Source: Buchnera aphidicola str. Bp (Baizongia pistaciae)
GTDB taxonomy: Bacteria > Pseudomonadota > Gammaproteobacteria > Enterobacterales > Enterobacteriaceae
Direction of reading: 5' to 3'
DNA: 64,000 nucleotides
Assembly: GCF_000007725.1 (NCBI RefSeq)
Contig: NC_004545.1
Location: 496,001 to 560,000, forward strand
Of the stretch, positions 46,425 to 57,463 are shown piece by piece; position 1 is the stretch's first letter, and every line of letters begins with the position of its first letter. The translations under genes were made by a program, and so were the position numbers. Under the pieces are notes generated by a model. The model saw only the letters and a program-made list of their open reading frames with translations, made no database searches and was not told where the DNA came from.

Positions 46425-46453
46425 TTGACAAATAAAAAACTTAATTTTATGAT
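46425..46453 (+). promoter_or_regulatory. Near-consensus sigma-70 promoter for tRNA-Ser
   Basis: TTGACA (46425-46430) is followed after exactly 17 bp by TATGAT (46448-46453). A start near 46460 would give a leader of about 35 nt before the tRNA. The -35 is perfect consensus and the -10 has one mismatch, standing out from the A/T background. Confidence 0.7.
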
Positions 46454-46495
46454 ATACAAGAGTTGTTCGCTTATTTTAGGATCAATACATTTGAT

Positions 46496-46585
46496 GGTGA
46501 GATGTCCGAGAGGATTAAGGAGCACGCCTGGAAAGCGTGTATACGATTTTAAAACGTATCAAGGGTTCGAATCCCTTTCTCACCG
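46496..46585 (+). tRNA. serW: tRNA-Ser (anticodon GGA)
   Basis: A 90-nt class II cloverleaf: acceptor GGTGAGA/TCTCACC, discriminator G, anticodon loop CTGGAAA giving GGA, a long variable arm TATACGATTTTAAAACGTATC and T arm AGGGTTCGAATCCCT. No encoded CCA. It reads UCC/UCU. It is an isolated single-gene unit between aroK and deoD. The symbol is by analogy to E. coli. Confidence 0.96.
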
Positions 46586-46723
46586 AATCAAATTTTATAT
46601 ACATTAATTTAAACACTCTAAATCTTAATTAATATAGATAGTATAAATGAAATAAACATACCTATATAAAACATTAATTTATAATACAATTTTAAATAAA
46701 ATTGTTAACCAAAAAAATCGTTT

Positions 46724-47440
46724 TTATACTTTTTTGAGTATCAGTGCTTCTAAAGAAATATAAATCATATTATTCAAATTTGACTCTCGATCTATATAGC
46801 TCATTTGATCCTTTTTTAAAATATGATCTGATACAGTACATATTGATGCTACTTGTATTCCTAATTCAGAAGCTAAACTATAGATTCCTGCTGTTTCCAT
46901 ATCTATTCCAAGAATATTATATCTCTGTAATGTATCTAATAATTTATCATTTTTAACATAAAATAAATCAGTTGTAAAAAAATTTCCTATATTAATTTTT
47001 ATGCCGGCATTATTTGCAGAATTAAATAAATCTAAAATCAAATAAAAATCAGCAACTGAAGAAAAATCGTTATCATGAAATCGTAGTCTATTAACTTTAG
47101 AATCCGTAGATGCTCCAAGACAAATAATAATATCATTAATATTTATATGCTCAATAACAGTACCACACGTTCCAATACGAATAATTTTTTTCACATTATA
47201 TTCAGAAACTAATTCCTTAACATAAATTAAAGATGAAGGTATACCTATCCCATGACTCATTACAGAAATACGATGTCCTTTATATCTTCCAGTATATCCT
47301 AACATTGAACGAATATTAGTAACTTCTATAGCATTTTTTAAATAATTTTTAGCTATATATCTTGCTCGAAGAGGATCACCAGGCATAAGTACACAATCAG
47401 AAAAATCTCCTTTTTTTGCATTAATATGAGGAGTTACCAT
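46724..47440 (-). CDS. deoD: Purine nucleoside phosphorylase
   Basis: The start is placed at the ATG at 47440 (MVTPHINAKKGDF), which has AAGGA seven bases upstream and matches E. coli (239 aa; here 238); an earlier ATG at 47461 would add seven residues. Motifs: VLMPGDPLRARYIA, RIGTCGTV, MSHGIGIPS, GIDMETAGIY and CTVSDH. It splits purine nucleosides to base and (deoxy)ribose-1-P. Downstream of deoB by 36 bp. Confidence 0.96.
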   Translation of the reverse strand: MVTPHINAKKGDFSDCVLMPGDPLRARYIAKNYLKNAIEVTNIRSMLGYTGRYKGHRISVMSHGIGIPSSLIYVKELVSEYNVKKIIRIGTCGTVIEHININDIIICLGASTDSKVNRLRFHDNDFSSVADFYLILDLFNSANNAGIKINIGNFFTTDLFYVKNDKLLDTLQRYNILGIDMETAGIYSLASELGIQVASICTVSDHILKKDQMSYIDRESNLNNMIYISLEALILKKV

Positions 47441-47476
47441 ACAATTATCCTTTATATTCAATTTAACTATATTATT

Positions 47477-48703
47477 TTAAAATATAGATGTTCCATAACT
47501 CATAGTCGACAAATTAAAATATTTTGCTAACGTTTGACCAATATCAGAAAACGTTTCTCGATAACCAAAATTTTTTGATTCCATTGATCTCTGATAAATT
47601 AATATTGGCACATTTTCTCGTGTATGATCCGTTCCTATCCAAGTAGGATCACAACCATGATCAGCTGTTATAATTAACAAATCTTCATTATGAACTAATT
47701 TCAATAATTTTGGCAAATTATAATCAAACCATTCCAAATCTTTAGCATAACCAGATACATCGCGTCGATGTCCCCATAAAGAATCAAAATCCACAAAATT
47801 TACAAATACTATAGTATTATTTTTAGCATTTTTTATCTCTTGAATAGTTGTATTAAATAAATTAACTAATCCTGTAGCGTACATACTACATGATATTCCT
47901 TTTCCTGCATAAATATCAGAAATTTTACCTATAGCAATTACCCTTCCTTTTTTTTCTCCAATCAATTTTTCCATTACAGTGATTTTGTGCGGTTCCATTG
48001 AAAAATCTCTACGATTTCCAGTACGTCTGAAATGTTCTTTCTTAAATCCAGTAAAAGGACGTGCTATTATTCTCGCAATATTAATTTTTCTTTTATCAAA
48101 TATTTTTCGAATAGATCTACATAAATTATATAAACGCTTTAAACCAAAAATACTTTCGTGACAAGCAATTTGACAAACTGAATCGATTGAAGTATACAAA
48201 ATTGGTTTTTTTGTACTAATATGTATTTCTCCAAATCTATCCAATATATCTGTTCCAGACGCATGACAATTTCCTAAAAATCCACTTAAATTACATTGAT
48301 CTACAATATCTTGGATTAAATATTTAGGAACACTATTTAAAGAAGAACTAAAATAATCCCAATCAAACAAAACTGGAGCACCTGCAATTTCCCAATGACC
48401 AGACGATGTATCTTTTCCAGATGAAATTTCATTTGAATAAGCATAACTACCAATCACATTATTTGTATCTTGTATCCCTAACAAATCTTGTCCTGAAGAT
48501 GCTATAGCTACTTTAGCTAAACCTAATGAAAGCAAATGAGGAATATATAACAATCCTTTTCTACCATAATTATTAGCTTTATTTAAAAAACAAAACTTAG
48601 CTATATTTCCAAATGTATTAGCTCCAACATCACCAAATCTATGCGCATCCTTAGTTGCTCCAATTCCAAAAGAATCTAACACTATTAAAAACGCGCGTTT
48701 CAT
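47477..48703 (-). CDS. deoB: Phosphopentomutase
   Basis: 408 aa (E. coli 407). Alkaline-phosphatase superfamily metal motifs: VLDSFGIGATKDA, GKDTSSGHWE with the phospho-acceptor Thr, ADHGCDPTW and GTDHTRENVP. It interconverts (deoxy)ribose-1-P and -5-P, acting just after DeoD. The deoC and deoA genes of the E. coli operon are absent, so nucleoside carbon would enter through ribose-5-P. Confidence 0.96.
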   Translation of the reverse strand: MKRAFLIVLDSFGIGATKDAHRFGDVGANTFGNIAKFCFLNKANNYGRKGLLYIPHLLSLGLAKVAIASSGQDLLGIQDTNNVIGSYAYSNEISSGKDTSSGHWEIAGAPVLFDWDYFSSSLNSVPKYLIQDIVDQCNLSGFLGNCHASGTDILDRFGEIHISTKKPILYTSIDSVCQIACHESIFGLKRLYNLCRSIRKIFDKRKINIARIIARPFTGFKKEHFRRTGNRRDFSMEPHKITVMEKLIGEKKGRVIAIGKISDIYAGKGISCSMYATGLVNLFNTTIQEIKNAKNNTIVFVNFVDFDSLWGHRRDVSGYAKDLEWFDYNLPKLLKLVHNEDLLIITADHGCDPTWIGTDHTRENVPILIYQRSMESKNFGYRETFSDIGQTLAKYFNLSTMSYGTSIF

Positions 48704-48860
48704 ATAATCCTCATATTATCATTATCTTAATAAACATTTTATTGCAATAATAACTATTATTAAACACAAAACATCCTTTTATTAAAAAATTACAAAACAC
48801 AAACATACAATTTTAAAATTAATATGTAAATTCATTCTAACTTATTAAAACTTAATAACA

Positions 48861-50459
48861 TTAATTTTCACATGTAACATTAAAAATTATATCAGGATAA
48901 CGCGACTGAACTAAACGTAAATTAATTTCGCTAGATGCAAGATAAACTAAATGATTGTTAATATCAAGTGCTAAACAAGATTTGTTTTGATTTTTAAAAG
49001 TAGATAGTGTATCTAATGAATTAGATGAAATCCAACGAATAGAAAAAATATTTACTTTATGTACTAAAATAAAAATATTATATTCAATTTTTAATCTTTC
49101 TATAACAATATCAAATTGCAAACTTCCAATTGCTCCTAAAATTAACTCATTATTTTCATAAGGTTTAAAAACTTGAATAGCACCTTCTTCCGACAACTGA
49201 GTTAATCCTTTTAATAACTTTTTTTTATGAAACGGATCTACTAAAGAAACAAGACGAAACAGTTCAGGAGCAAAATTTGGAATTCCAAAAAATTTTAACT
49301 TTTCTCCCTCAGTAAATGTGTCTCCAATTTTTATGCTATTATAACTATGAAAACCAATTATGTCCCCTGGGTATGCTGTTTCTATTATAAAACGATCGCC
49401 AGCAACAAAAGAAAAAACTTCCGTTTGTATAATATATTTCTTAATACGAACATGATATAACTTCATCCTTTTTCTATATTTTCCTGAAACTATTCGTATA
49501 AACGCCATTCTATCACGATGTCTTAAATCCATATTTGCTTGAATTTTAAACACAAACCCTGAAAAATTTTTTTCATATGGTTGTACTTTTCTAATATTAC
49601 TTTTTTTAAAAACAGGTGAAGGAGCCCAATCTAATATTCCTTGCATTAAAAAATTAACACCAAAATTTTTTAGTGCGCTACCAAAAAAAATTGGGGTTAA
49701 ATCACTCTCTAAAAAAATTCTTTTATTAAATGCTTTATAAATAGAATTAACTAATTCTACTTCTTCGCGAAACTCTTGTGCTAATTCTAAACCAATGATT
49801 TTATCTAAAAAAACATCATTTAAACAACATGTTTTCAATAAAAAATTATTAGTATCATTAATTCCTTCAGATGTTTTATAAGAATAAAAATATACCAAAT
49901 TATTATAAATATGATATATTCCTTTAAACGCTTTTCCACAACTAATAGGCCATATTATAGGCGAACATTTTATTTTTAATTCTATTTCAAGTTGATCTAA
50001 AATTTCTATAGGATCCAAAGAATTTCTATCTAATTTGTTAATAAAGGTTATAATAGGAGTACGATGCGTTCTAGCAACGTGTATTAATTTCCTTGTTCGT
50101 TCCTCCACACCTTTTGCAGCGTCAACTATCATTACACAAAAGTCTACTGCAGTAAGAACACGATACGTATCTTCTGAAAAATCTTGATGCCCTGGCGTAT
50201 CCAAAATATTTATTAAATATCTATTATATGGAATTTGAATAACTGATGTAGTAATAGAAATTCCTTTTTTCTTTTCAATTTCCATCCAATCAGATTTAGC
50301 ATATTTTTTAGATCTTCTAGCTTTAATTGTACCAGAAGTACGAATTATTTTACCATTTAATAAAAATTTTTCTGTTAAAGTAGTTTTACCTGCATCTGGA
50401 TGGGAAATAATTGCAAATGTTCGTCTTTTTTGTAATGCATAAGTATTAATTGTTATCAT
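48861..50459 (-). CDS. prfC: Peptide chain release factor 3
   Basis: 532 aa from the ATG at 50459 (MITINTYALQKRRTF); E. coli 529. A TTG three codons earlier is the alternative. G motifs SHPDAGKTT, DTPGHQDF and NKLDRNS; domain residues KFTGFVFKIQANMD equivalent and LSEEGAIQVF are conserved. This GTPase removes RF1/RF2 after termination. Retention is notable since RF3 is dispensable in E. coli. Confidence 0.96.
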   Translation of the reverse strand: MITINTYALQKRRTFAIISHPDAGKTTLTEKFLLNGKIIRTSGTIKARRSKKYAKSDWMEIEKKKGISITTSVIQIPYNRYLINILDTPGHQDFSEDTYRVLTAVDFCVMIVDAAKGVEERTRKLIHVARTHRTPIITFINKLDRNSLDPIEILDQLEIELKIKCSPIIWPISCGKAFKGIYHIYNNLVYFYSYKTSEGINDTNNFLLKTCCLNDVFLDKIIGLELAQEFREEVELVNSIYKAFNKRIFLESDLTPIFFGSALKNFGVNFLMQGILDWAPSPVFKKSNIRKVQPYEKNFSGFVFKIQANMDLRHRDRMAFIRIVSGKYRKRMKLYHVRIKKYIIQTEVFSFVAGDRFIIETAYPGDIIGFHSYNSIKIGDTFTEGEKLKFFGIPNFAPELFRLVSLVDPFHKKKLLKGLTQLSEEGAIQVFKPYENNELILGAIGSLQFDIVIERLKIEYNIFILVHKVNIFSIRWISSNSLDTLSTFKNQNKSCLALDINNHLVYLASSEINLRLVQSRYPDIIFNVTCEN

Positions 50460-50468
50460 AATATGCAA

Positions 50469-51565
50469 TTCACTGCCCTAAATAATTCGTTAAATGTATT
50501 AATTCTAAAACACCTTTAATCTATGATTGTAAATAAAAAAAAATATATTTAATAACTTTAATGAAAATTAAATTTTCATAAAATGAGTATTACAATTAAT
50601 AACTTAACAAAATAATAACGCTAAACAAAAATATATTATAAATATTAATTTATGTAAATAATGTTATTAAAATCCAAAAAAAACGCGCAATTAAAAATTA
50701 ATTTAATAAAATTATTCATAGTAAATTATTATGCTTTATAAATTTAATATACTAATAAATATAAACATACACTTATATACAAAACACTACTTTCATAGTG
50801 AATCGAATATATTAGAAATAACTAACTATAAAAATATATCTACATATATATCATAAAACTAAACTTCTAACACGTAAAATTATTACATAAATAAAATGTA
50901 TATATTAAACACCTACTAAAAAAGAATCACTATGTACCTTCTTCGTATTAATCTAAACATCATTTATTAACTTTGTAAATTAACACTGTAATTATTAAAA
51001 ATCCTTAACAATAAAATTGTAAAAAATTACTACCGAGAAGAAATTTATAATTATTAACTAAAAAACGTAACATTTTTATTTTTTTGTATAAAATATGTAA
51101 TAATTAATATTTCTAAAATAAATTTTTACGTACTAAAAATTCACGAAAAAATTAGCCATGACTATTAATTCATAATCTATTTTATCTCAAAATGAAACAT
51201 TACTTACAATGACATTTTCAAAATTTATTATTTTAAATAATAAATTTTACTTTTTTTAAAAAAATATTGTTACTTGATAATAACTATATTAAACAAATAA
51301 AACTAAAAATTATGCATTTAATTAAATAAAATTATTAAATTCCAATTCTATACTATAAATAATAATCAAAATAAAATTATATAATAAATATATCAACTAT
51401 TAATTATTCATTAACATATTTAATTGCATGATCCAATAACTAAATTAAATAACTAATTTATCTAAAAAATTTAAAAAATATTTATTTATAAATATATTTA
51501 AAAATTAAACTTATAAAAGTTATAATAAAAAATACGTTACTATCTAGTAACTCAATATATCAAAA
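50469..51565. other. Large gene-free spacer prfC-nfuA (1.1 kb)
   Basis: Very AT-rich with no significant open frame on either strand, no tRNA or hairpin I can support, and short A/T repeats only. Flanking genes are both on the minus strand; it is presumably an eroded gene interval plus the prfC promoter. Confidence 0.6.
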
Positions 51566-52141
51566 TTAATAATAAGAGTGATTGCCACGATTATGTTGCG
51601 TTATATCATATACACCTTTAAATTCTGAAAACTTAGCTAATATCTGTTTTTCAATTCCTTCTTTTAACGTTTTTTGAACCATCGAACACCCATTACAACC
51701 TCCAGAAAACTTTAAAGAAAGATAACCAGATTCAGTAATATTCATCAAATCAACCTTTCCACCATGAGCAGACAACTGAGGATTTATATTTAAATTCAAA
51801 AAATTTTCAACACGACGTTTTAAGTCATTATTTTTAATAAAATAACACTTATTAGCATAAGGAGCTATCAAAGTTAATTGAGAATTACATTCTTCTACAT
51901 TAATATCAATTTTAGACTCTCTTAAATATGGTATATGAGGCTTGTATACATAAACAATGAACTTATTCATTGTAAACGCAACATCTAATCGCGTAACATC
52001 ATCTTTATAACAATATGAAACACCACATTTTGCCACAGGAGTACCTGGATATTTGACATATACTCTAATATTTGTGCCATATTTCTGTTTTTTCAACAAA
52101 TTTAAAAAATAGTTTTGCGCTGATTGTGATACAGAAACCAT
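51566..52141 (-). CDS. nfuA: Fe-S cluster carrier NfuA
   Basis: 191 aa, equal to E. coli. The N-terminal A-type-like domain (about 1-95; GTPVAKCGVSYC) is followed by the Nfu domain (NPQLSAHGGKVDLMNI, GGCNGCSMVQKTLKEGIE) whose CxxC binds a 4Fe-4S cluster. It delivers clusters to enzymes such as LeuC. Divergent from bioH; the gntX gene between them in E. coli is lost. Confidence 0.96.
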   Translation of the reverse strand: MVSVSQSAQNYFLNLLKKQKYGTNIRVYVKYPGTPVAKCGVSYCYKDDVTRLDVAFTMNKFIVYVYKPHIPYLRESKIDINVEECNSQLTLIAPYANKCYFIKNNDLKRRVENFLNLNINPQLSAHGGKVDLMNITESGYLSLKFSGGCNGCSMVQKTLKEGIEKQILAKFSEFKGVYDITQHNRGNHSYY

Positions 52142-52269
52142 ATATATATCTCCAAAAAAAAATAAAATTTTTAAACTAAATATCTAAAAATAATTTTTAT
52201 TAAACAACATATATTATGTAATAATATACCACATCAAACACTTATAATTCATAATTAAAATTAAATTGT

Positions 52270-53067
52270 ATGAATAAAAAATTACATTGGAAATCTTTAG
52301 GTACAGGAACTACAAATTTAATACTAATCCATGGCTGGGGAGTAAATTCAAAAATTTGGAGTATTTTAGTACAATCACAGCTATATCAACATTTTAAATT
52401 ACATTTTGTTGATTTACCAGGATTTGGACATAGCAATCAATTACTACCAATGACATTAAATGATACAGCAGAATTACTTTCTGTATATATACCCAAAAAC
52501 TCTATATTATTAGGATGGTCAATGGGAGGATTAATTGCAAGTAAAATAGCATTAAATTATCCACAAAAAATTAAAGGAATAATTAGCGTTTGTTCTTCTC
52601 CCTGTTTCATTGTGCGTCCTAACTGGCCAGGCATTCCTAAAAAAATTTTTCTTAAATTTTATAATAAACTAAACATTAATTTTGATCGTACAATATCCGA
52701 ATTTATTACATTGCAATCGCACAATACTAATTATTTAGAAATAAAAAATTTAAAACAACAAATCTTGTCTCAACCTTATCCAACTATCTATACACTAAAA
52801 AAAAATTTAGAAACAATTTTTAAAACAGATTTAAGAACTAAAATAAAAAAATTGAAAATCCCAATGTTGCGAATATACGGATCTTTAGATACTTTTGTTC
52901 CTAAAAAAATTCGCGAAATATTAGATATTTTATGGCCTAAAACTAAGTCTATAACTATAGCACATGCTTCACACATACCATTTGTTTCTCATCAAAAAGA
53001 ATTTTATGAAAGCATAATAAATTTCAAAAATTATTTAAATACTTTAAAAATAACATGTCAAAAATAA
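52270..53067 (+). CDS. bioH: Pimeloyl-ACP methyl ester esterase BioH
   Basis: 265 aa alpha/beta hydrolase (E. coli BioH 256). Oxyanion HGWG (21-24), nucleophile GWSMGG with Ser84, Asp207 in GSLDTFVP and His235 in ASHIPF complete the triad. Family-specific [20 protein letters not shown] and LWPKTKS distinguish it from general hydrolases. It frees pimeloyl-ACP in biotin synthesis. No other bio gene lies in the window, so its pathway context is not visible. Confidence 0.93.
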
Positions 53068-53119
53068 AAATAATGTACAACAATAAGTTTGTTTTAATAA
53101 AAAAAATTATTTAGATATT

Positions 53120-53620
53120 TTAAAAAGGAATATCTTCATCATCAAAATCTAAATTATTATTTTGGAGTTTGCTATCATTAAACGATTCTTGTTTTTTTTC
53201 TGACAACAATTGTTTTGATAGATTATCATTATTCTTAGATAAGCCAGACGACGCAGTTAATGAACTAGAATTGCGACTTCCTAACATTTGCATAGTTCCA
53301 CCCACACTAACTATAATTTCAGTAATATAACGTTCTATCCCATTCTGATCTTTCCATTTTCTAGTCTGCAATGAACCTTCAATATAAACCTGTGATCCTT
53401 TTTTTAAATATTCTCCTGCAATTTCAGCTAACTTATTAAAAAAAACAATACGATGCCATTCCGTTTTTTCTTTTATTTCACCATTATTTTTATCTTTCCA
53501 AGTTTCAGACGTAGCCAATGTAATGTTGGTTACTGCACTACCATTTTGCATATATCGAACATCCGGATCTTGTCCTAAATATCCAATCAAAATAACTTTG
53601 TTAATACCTCTGCTAGCCAT
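53120..53620 (-). CDS. ssb: Single-stranded DNA-binding protein
   Basis: 166 aa from the ATG at 53620 ([17 protein letters not shown]. coli 178). OB-fold residues [42 protein letters not shown]; a Ser/Asn-rich linker; and the acidic tip DFDDEDIPF that recruits replication and repair partners. An upstream open frame to 53698 adds unrelated sequence. Converges on bioH. Confidence 0.97.
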   Translation of the reverse strand: MASRGINKVILIGYLGQDPDVRYMQNGSAVTNITLATSETWKDKNNGEIKEKTEWHRIVFFNKLAEIAGEYLKKGSQVYIEGSLQTRKWKDQNGIERYITEIIVSVGGTMQMLGSRNSSSLTASSGLSKNNDNLSKQLLSEKKQESFNDSKLQNNNLDFDDEDIPF

Positions 53621-54634
53621 ATTATCTTTATCCCCCAAAAAAACATAAAAACTATACCAAAGTGTGCATCTTGATATTTTATCAACTAAACTACTCACTA
53701 TAAAAAATATATAATATTTAAATACTATAAATACAATTGTTTAATTATCTAAATAATTAAATGTCTATTTTTGTAACTATTTACATTTAATTTAAAAAAA
53801 TAATATTCATTATTAAAATAATATCATTTAACATACGACTAACTAAAATATATCAAATAACATTTCAATAACTAATATGCTAACCAAAAATACAAAAAAT
53901 TTTAAAACATTTCAAAAAATGATTTACTTAATAAACTTAAAATATACATATAATAATCTCATTTAAAATACAACAATACACATCTTTATAATAAATAATA
54001 CCACAAATTTCTATTATACCTATGTTATATTATATAAACAATTATAAAGATTCAGACTACCACATAGAAATTTAAAATTAGACATATATTCAATAATAAT
54101 ATCTTTAATATAATAAATATTAAACAAAATAATTAAATTTAATAAAGTACCTAAATAATTAATTATATAAATTAAATAACTGTGTCTAACTAAAAAAATA
54201 ATTATATACAATAAAATACACCATAATTTTAAAACAAACTAAAACATGCAAATAAAACATTTTTATAATTAAAAATATATTTAAATACATAATTAAATTC
54301 AATAAAAAAATCCATCTTTATACGAAAAATCGTATTTAACATATAATATTTAAAAACATTAAAATTAATACACTACATCATACTATAATTTTAAAATACT
54401 AATAATAATTATCCATTTCAAAATAAATCATTTAACATGAAGTTTAAAAGAAAAAAATTAATTGTATTTTAACAAACATTTATATTATTGATTAATAATT
54501 AATGTTCATATAGAAAATATAAAATACAATTTCAACTTTTGTTAAAAAGTTTATACCCTAATAAAAAACAAGTATCGTATAATATTTTTCTTAAGATGTA
54601 ACTTTTATAATTAAAATTTGGTATCAAATTAAAA
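53621..54634. other. Large gene-free spacer ssb-dnaB (1.0 kb)
   Basis: Divergent spacer, extremely AT-rich. A 63-codon frame at 54211-54020 (minus) is Ile/Tyr/Asn-rich and resembles nothing known. Promoters for ssb and dnaB must lie here; none is strong enough to call. Confidence 0.55.
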
Positions 54635-56019
54635 ATGTTAAAAAAAAAAATCTTGATAATCAAGTCGAAAAACTGATTGAATTACCTAATTCTCTAGAAG
54701 CAGAACAATCAATCTTAGGTGGTTTAATGTTAGATAATGAACAATGGGATTATATTTCCGAAAAAATCTCGGAAAATGATTTTTTTAGTCTATCTCATCA
54801 ATTAATTTTTCGAGAAATGAAATATTTATTAAATAAAGGATATCCTATTGATCTCATTACATTATCTGAGTCTTTAGAACAAAAAGGAAAACTCGAATAT
54901 ATAGGAAGATTTGCATATTTAGCTGAATTATCAAAAAATGTTCCTAGTACGGCTAATATTACAACTTACGCAGATATAGTCCGCGAACGTTCTATGGTTA
55001 GAAAAATAATTAAAATAGCAAACAAAATTATCCAAGCAGGATATGATCCAAGAGGAAAAACAAGCCAAGAATTACTTAATTTAGCTGAATCAAAAATACT
55101 TAGCATCTCAGAACAAAACTTTCAAAAAAACTCAGGCCCTAAAAATATTGAAGAATTGTTAGATATTACTCTAGCCAATATTGAAAAGTTATTTAACACT
55201 CCATACAAAGGCATAACGGGAATTAATACAGGATACCAAGATCTTAATAACAAAACATCCGGATTACAACCTTCCGATTTAATAATAATTGCTGCACGTC
55301 CTTCTATGGGAAAAACTACGTTTGCTATGAATATTTGCGAAAATATCGCTATGACATATAAAAAACCAGTATTAATTTTTAGCTTAGAAATGTCAGGAGA
55401 GCAAATTATGATGAGAATGTTATCTTCCTTGTCTCGAGTAAATCAAGAAAAACTAAGAACTGGACAATTAAATGACGAAGATTGGGCAAGAATTTCTAGT
55501 ACTATTAATATTTTACTCAAAAAGAAAAATATGTACATCGATGATTCTTCAACATTAACACCTTCTGAAATGAGATCACGATCAAGAAAAATTTATCGAG
55601 AAAACAATGGACTAAGTTTAATTATGGTAGATTATTTGCAATTAATAAAAGTACCATCATTAATAGGAAACAGAACATTGGAAATAGCAGAAATTTCTAG
55701 AATGCTAAAATCATTAGCAAAAGAATTAAAAATTCCAATAATTGCATTATCACAATTAAATCGTTCATTAGAACAAAGAAGAGATAAACGTCCTATAAAT
55801 TCAGATCTACGCGAATCTGGTTCACTAGAACAGGATGCAGATCTGATAATGTTTATATATCGCGATGAATTATATCATGAACACACAGACTTAAAAGGAA
55901 TAGCTGAAATAATTATAGGAAAACAAAGAAATGGGCCAATAGGAACGATTAAATTAACATTTAACGGACATTGGTCAAGATTTGATAACTATTCTGAATC
56001 TAAATATTCAGACGAATAA
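54635..56019 (+). CDS. dnaB: Replicative DNA helicase DnaB, start out of frame across an A11 run
   Basis: Hexameric fork helicase. From 54727 the frame encodes 430 residues matching E. coli DnaB to the C-terminus, with Walker A ARPSMGKTT and RESGSLEQDADLIMFIYRDE. Homology continues upstream of that first in-frame ATG (QVEKLIELPNSLEAEQSILGG, like E. coli VPPHSIEAEQSVLGG), yet the frame has no ATG there. The only ATG, at 54635, is one base out of frame: it runs MLKKK and stops at 54674-54676. Adding one A to the 11-A run at 54640-54650 joins it to give 461 aa (E. coli 471) starting MLKKKNLDNQVEK. Transcriptional slippage at poly(A), reported in Buchnera, would restore it; a sequencing miscount is the alternative. 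Confidence 0.9.
54640..54650 (+). other. Eleven-A slippage tract at the dnaB start
   Basis: A run of 11 A begins two codons after the putative ATG. As written it puts the start codon out of frame with the helicase; 12 A (or 9) would restore the frame. RNA polymerase slippage on such runs yields a mix of lengths, so part of the mRNA could be in frame. Confidence 0.75.
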
Positions 56020-56391
56020 AATAATGTAATATATAAATTTTAATTAACTAAAAAATACATATATTAGCTATACAAATAATATTTACTCTAAAAATTCTAT
56101 TAAAATTCTTGAATTTCAAAAAAAATAAATTTTACTAAAAATATGTAATAATTTATTTATAGTTTAACTAAAAATATTAAATACTATGCAATTAACGAAT
56201 ATATGAAATTAAAATTAATGATTGCTATAACATTTGAACTAATTTAAGATTATAATATAACGTTAATTTTTAATATCTACTGTTTAATTCTAGTAAATAC
56301 ATAAAATATAATGATTTTAAATACTATCTGTAACAATTATTATTACCTTAAATAATAATCTCAAAAAACATTTAAATACTACATAAAATAT
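56020..56391. other. Gene-free spacer dnaB-gshB
   Basis: 372 bp of A/T-rich DNA between two plus-strand genes. No open frame, hairpin terminator or recognised RNA. It presumably carries the gshB promoter. Confidence 0.55.
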
Positions 56392-57366
56392 ATGACAATT
56401 AACTTAGGTATTATTATGGATCCTATCAGTTCCATAAACATTAAAAAAGATTCTAGTTTTGCTATATTATTGGAAGCACAAAACAGAAAATATAAAATCT
56501 ATTACATGGAATTAAAAGATTTATATCTAAAAGATAATAAACCATACTCACATACAAAACTACTTAGAATTAAAAATAATAAAAAACAATGGTTTACATT
56601 AGAACAACAAAAAGATGTTTCATTATCTAATCTAGATGTAATATTAATGAGAAAAAATCCTCCAATTAATCGAGCATATATCTATGCAACATATATTCTT
56701 GAACAAGCAGAACGAAATGGAAGTTACATCATTAATAAACCTAGTAGCTTACGAAGCTACAATGAAAAATTATTTACTACCACTCATTTCCCACAATATA
56801 TTCCAAAAACCTTAATTACCAGTAACTCTACTAAAATACATAATTTTATAAAAACATACAAAGACATTATAATTAAACCATTACACGGAATGGCTGGATT
56901 ATCTATTTTTAGAATAAAAGAACACGATCCTAACACCTCAGTAATTATAGAAACTATGACAAAATACGAAACAATACCATGTATCTCTCAAAATTATATT
57001 ACTGACATACAAAAAGGCGATAAAAGAATATTAATTATTAATGGAATACCATTCCCATGGTGTTTAGCTAGAATTCCAAAAAAACACGAAAATAGAGGTA
57101 ACTTATCAATTGGAGGATATGGAAACACACAAAAACTTTCTAAAAACGACTGGGAAATAGCTCTATCTATAGCACCAACTTTAAATAAAAAGGGAATATT
57201 TTTCGCTGGAATTGACATCATAGGTACTAAATTAACAGAAATAAATATTACTAGTCCAACATGTATACAAGAAATAGAACAAGATACCGGGATATCTATT
57301 AGTACTATTATACTGGATAATTTAGAAAAAAATCTAAAAAAACGCAAGACCAATAGGTATTTATAA
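56392..57366 (+). CDS. gshB: Glutathione synthetase
   Basis: 324 aa ATP-grasp enzyme (E. coli 316). MDPISSINIKKDSSFA, LMRKNPP, NKPSSLRSYNEKL, the ATP-binding IIKPLHGMAGLSIFR, RGNLSIGGYG and INITSPTCIQEIE are conserved. It adds Gly to gamma-Glu-Cys. The ATP-grasp loop reads HGMAG where E. coli has DGMGG. First gene of gshB-yqgE-ruvX, in E. coli order. Confidence 0.96.
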   Translation: MTINLGIIMDPISSINIKKDSSFAILLEAQNRKYKIYYMELKDLYLKDNKPYSHTKLLRIKNNKKQWFTLEQQKDVSLSNLDVILMRKNPPINRAYIYATYILEQAERNGSYIINKPSSLRSYNEKLFTTTHFPQYIPKTLITSNSTKIHNFIKTYKDIIIKPLHGMAGLSIFRIKEHDPNTSVIIETMTKYETIPCISQNYITDIQKGDKRILIINGIPFPWCLARIPKKHENRGNLSIGGYGNTQKLSKNDWEIALSIAPTLNKKGIFFAGIDIIGTKLTEINITSPTCIQEIEQDTGISISTIILDNLEKNLKKRKTNRYL

Positions 57367-57463
57367 TAAAAAAAATTTATATACATCAACAAAAATGTGT
57401 TCATAATATAAAAATAAATAACTTACATATACTCTAATCTTTATAGATAAAAGCATAAAAACG

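Noticed and set aside
46314-46607. 97-codon open frame on the plus strand
   Set aside because: It runs through tRNA-Ser and its promoter; the upstream part is low-complexity Ile/Leu/Lys/Asn.
54020-54211. 63-codon frame in the ssb-dnaB spacer
   Set aside because: Ile/Leu/Tyr/Asn-rich, no homologue recognised, no start signal.
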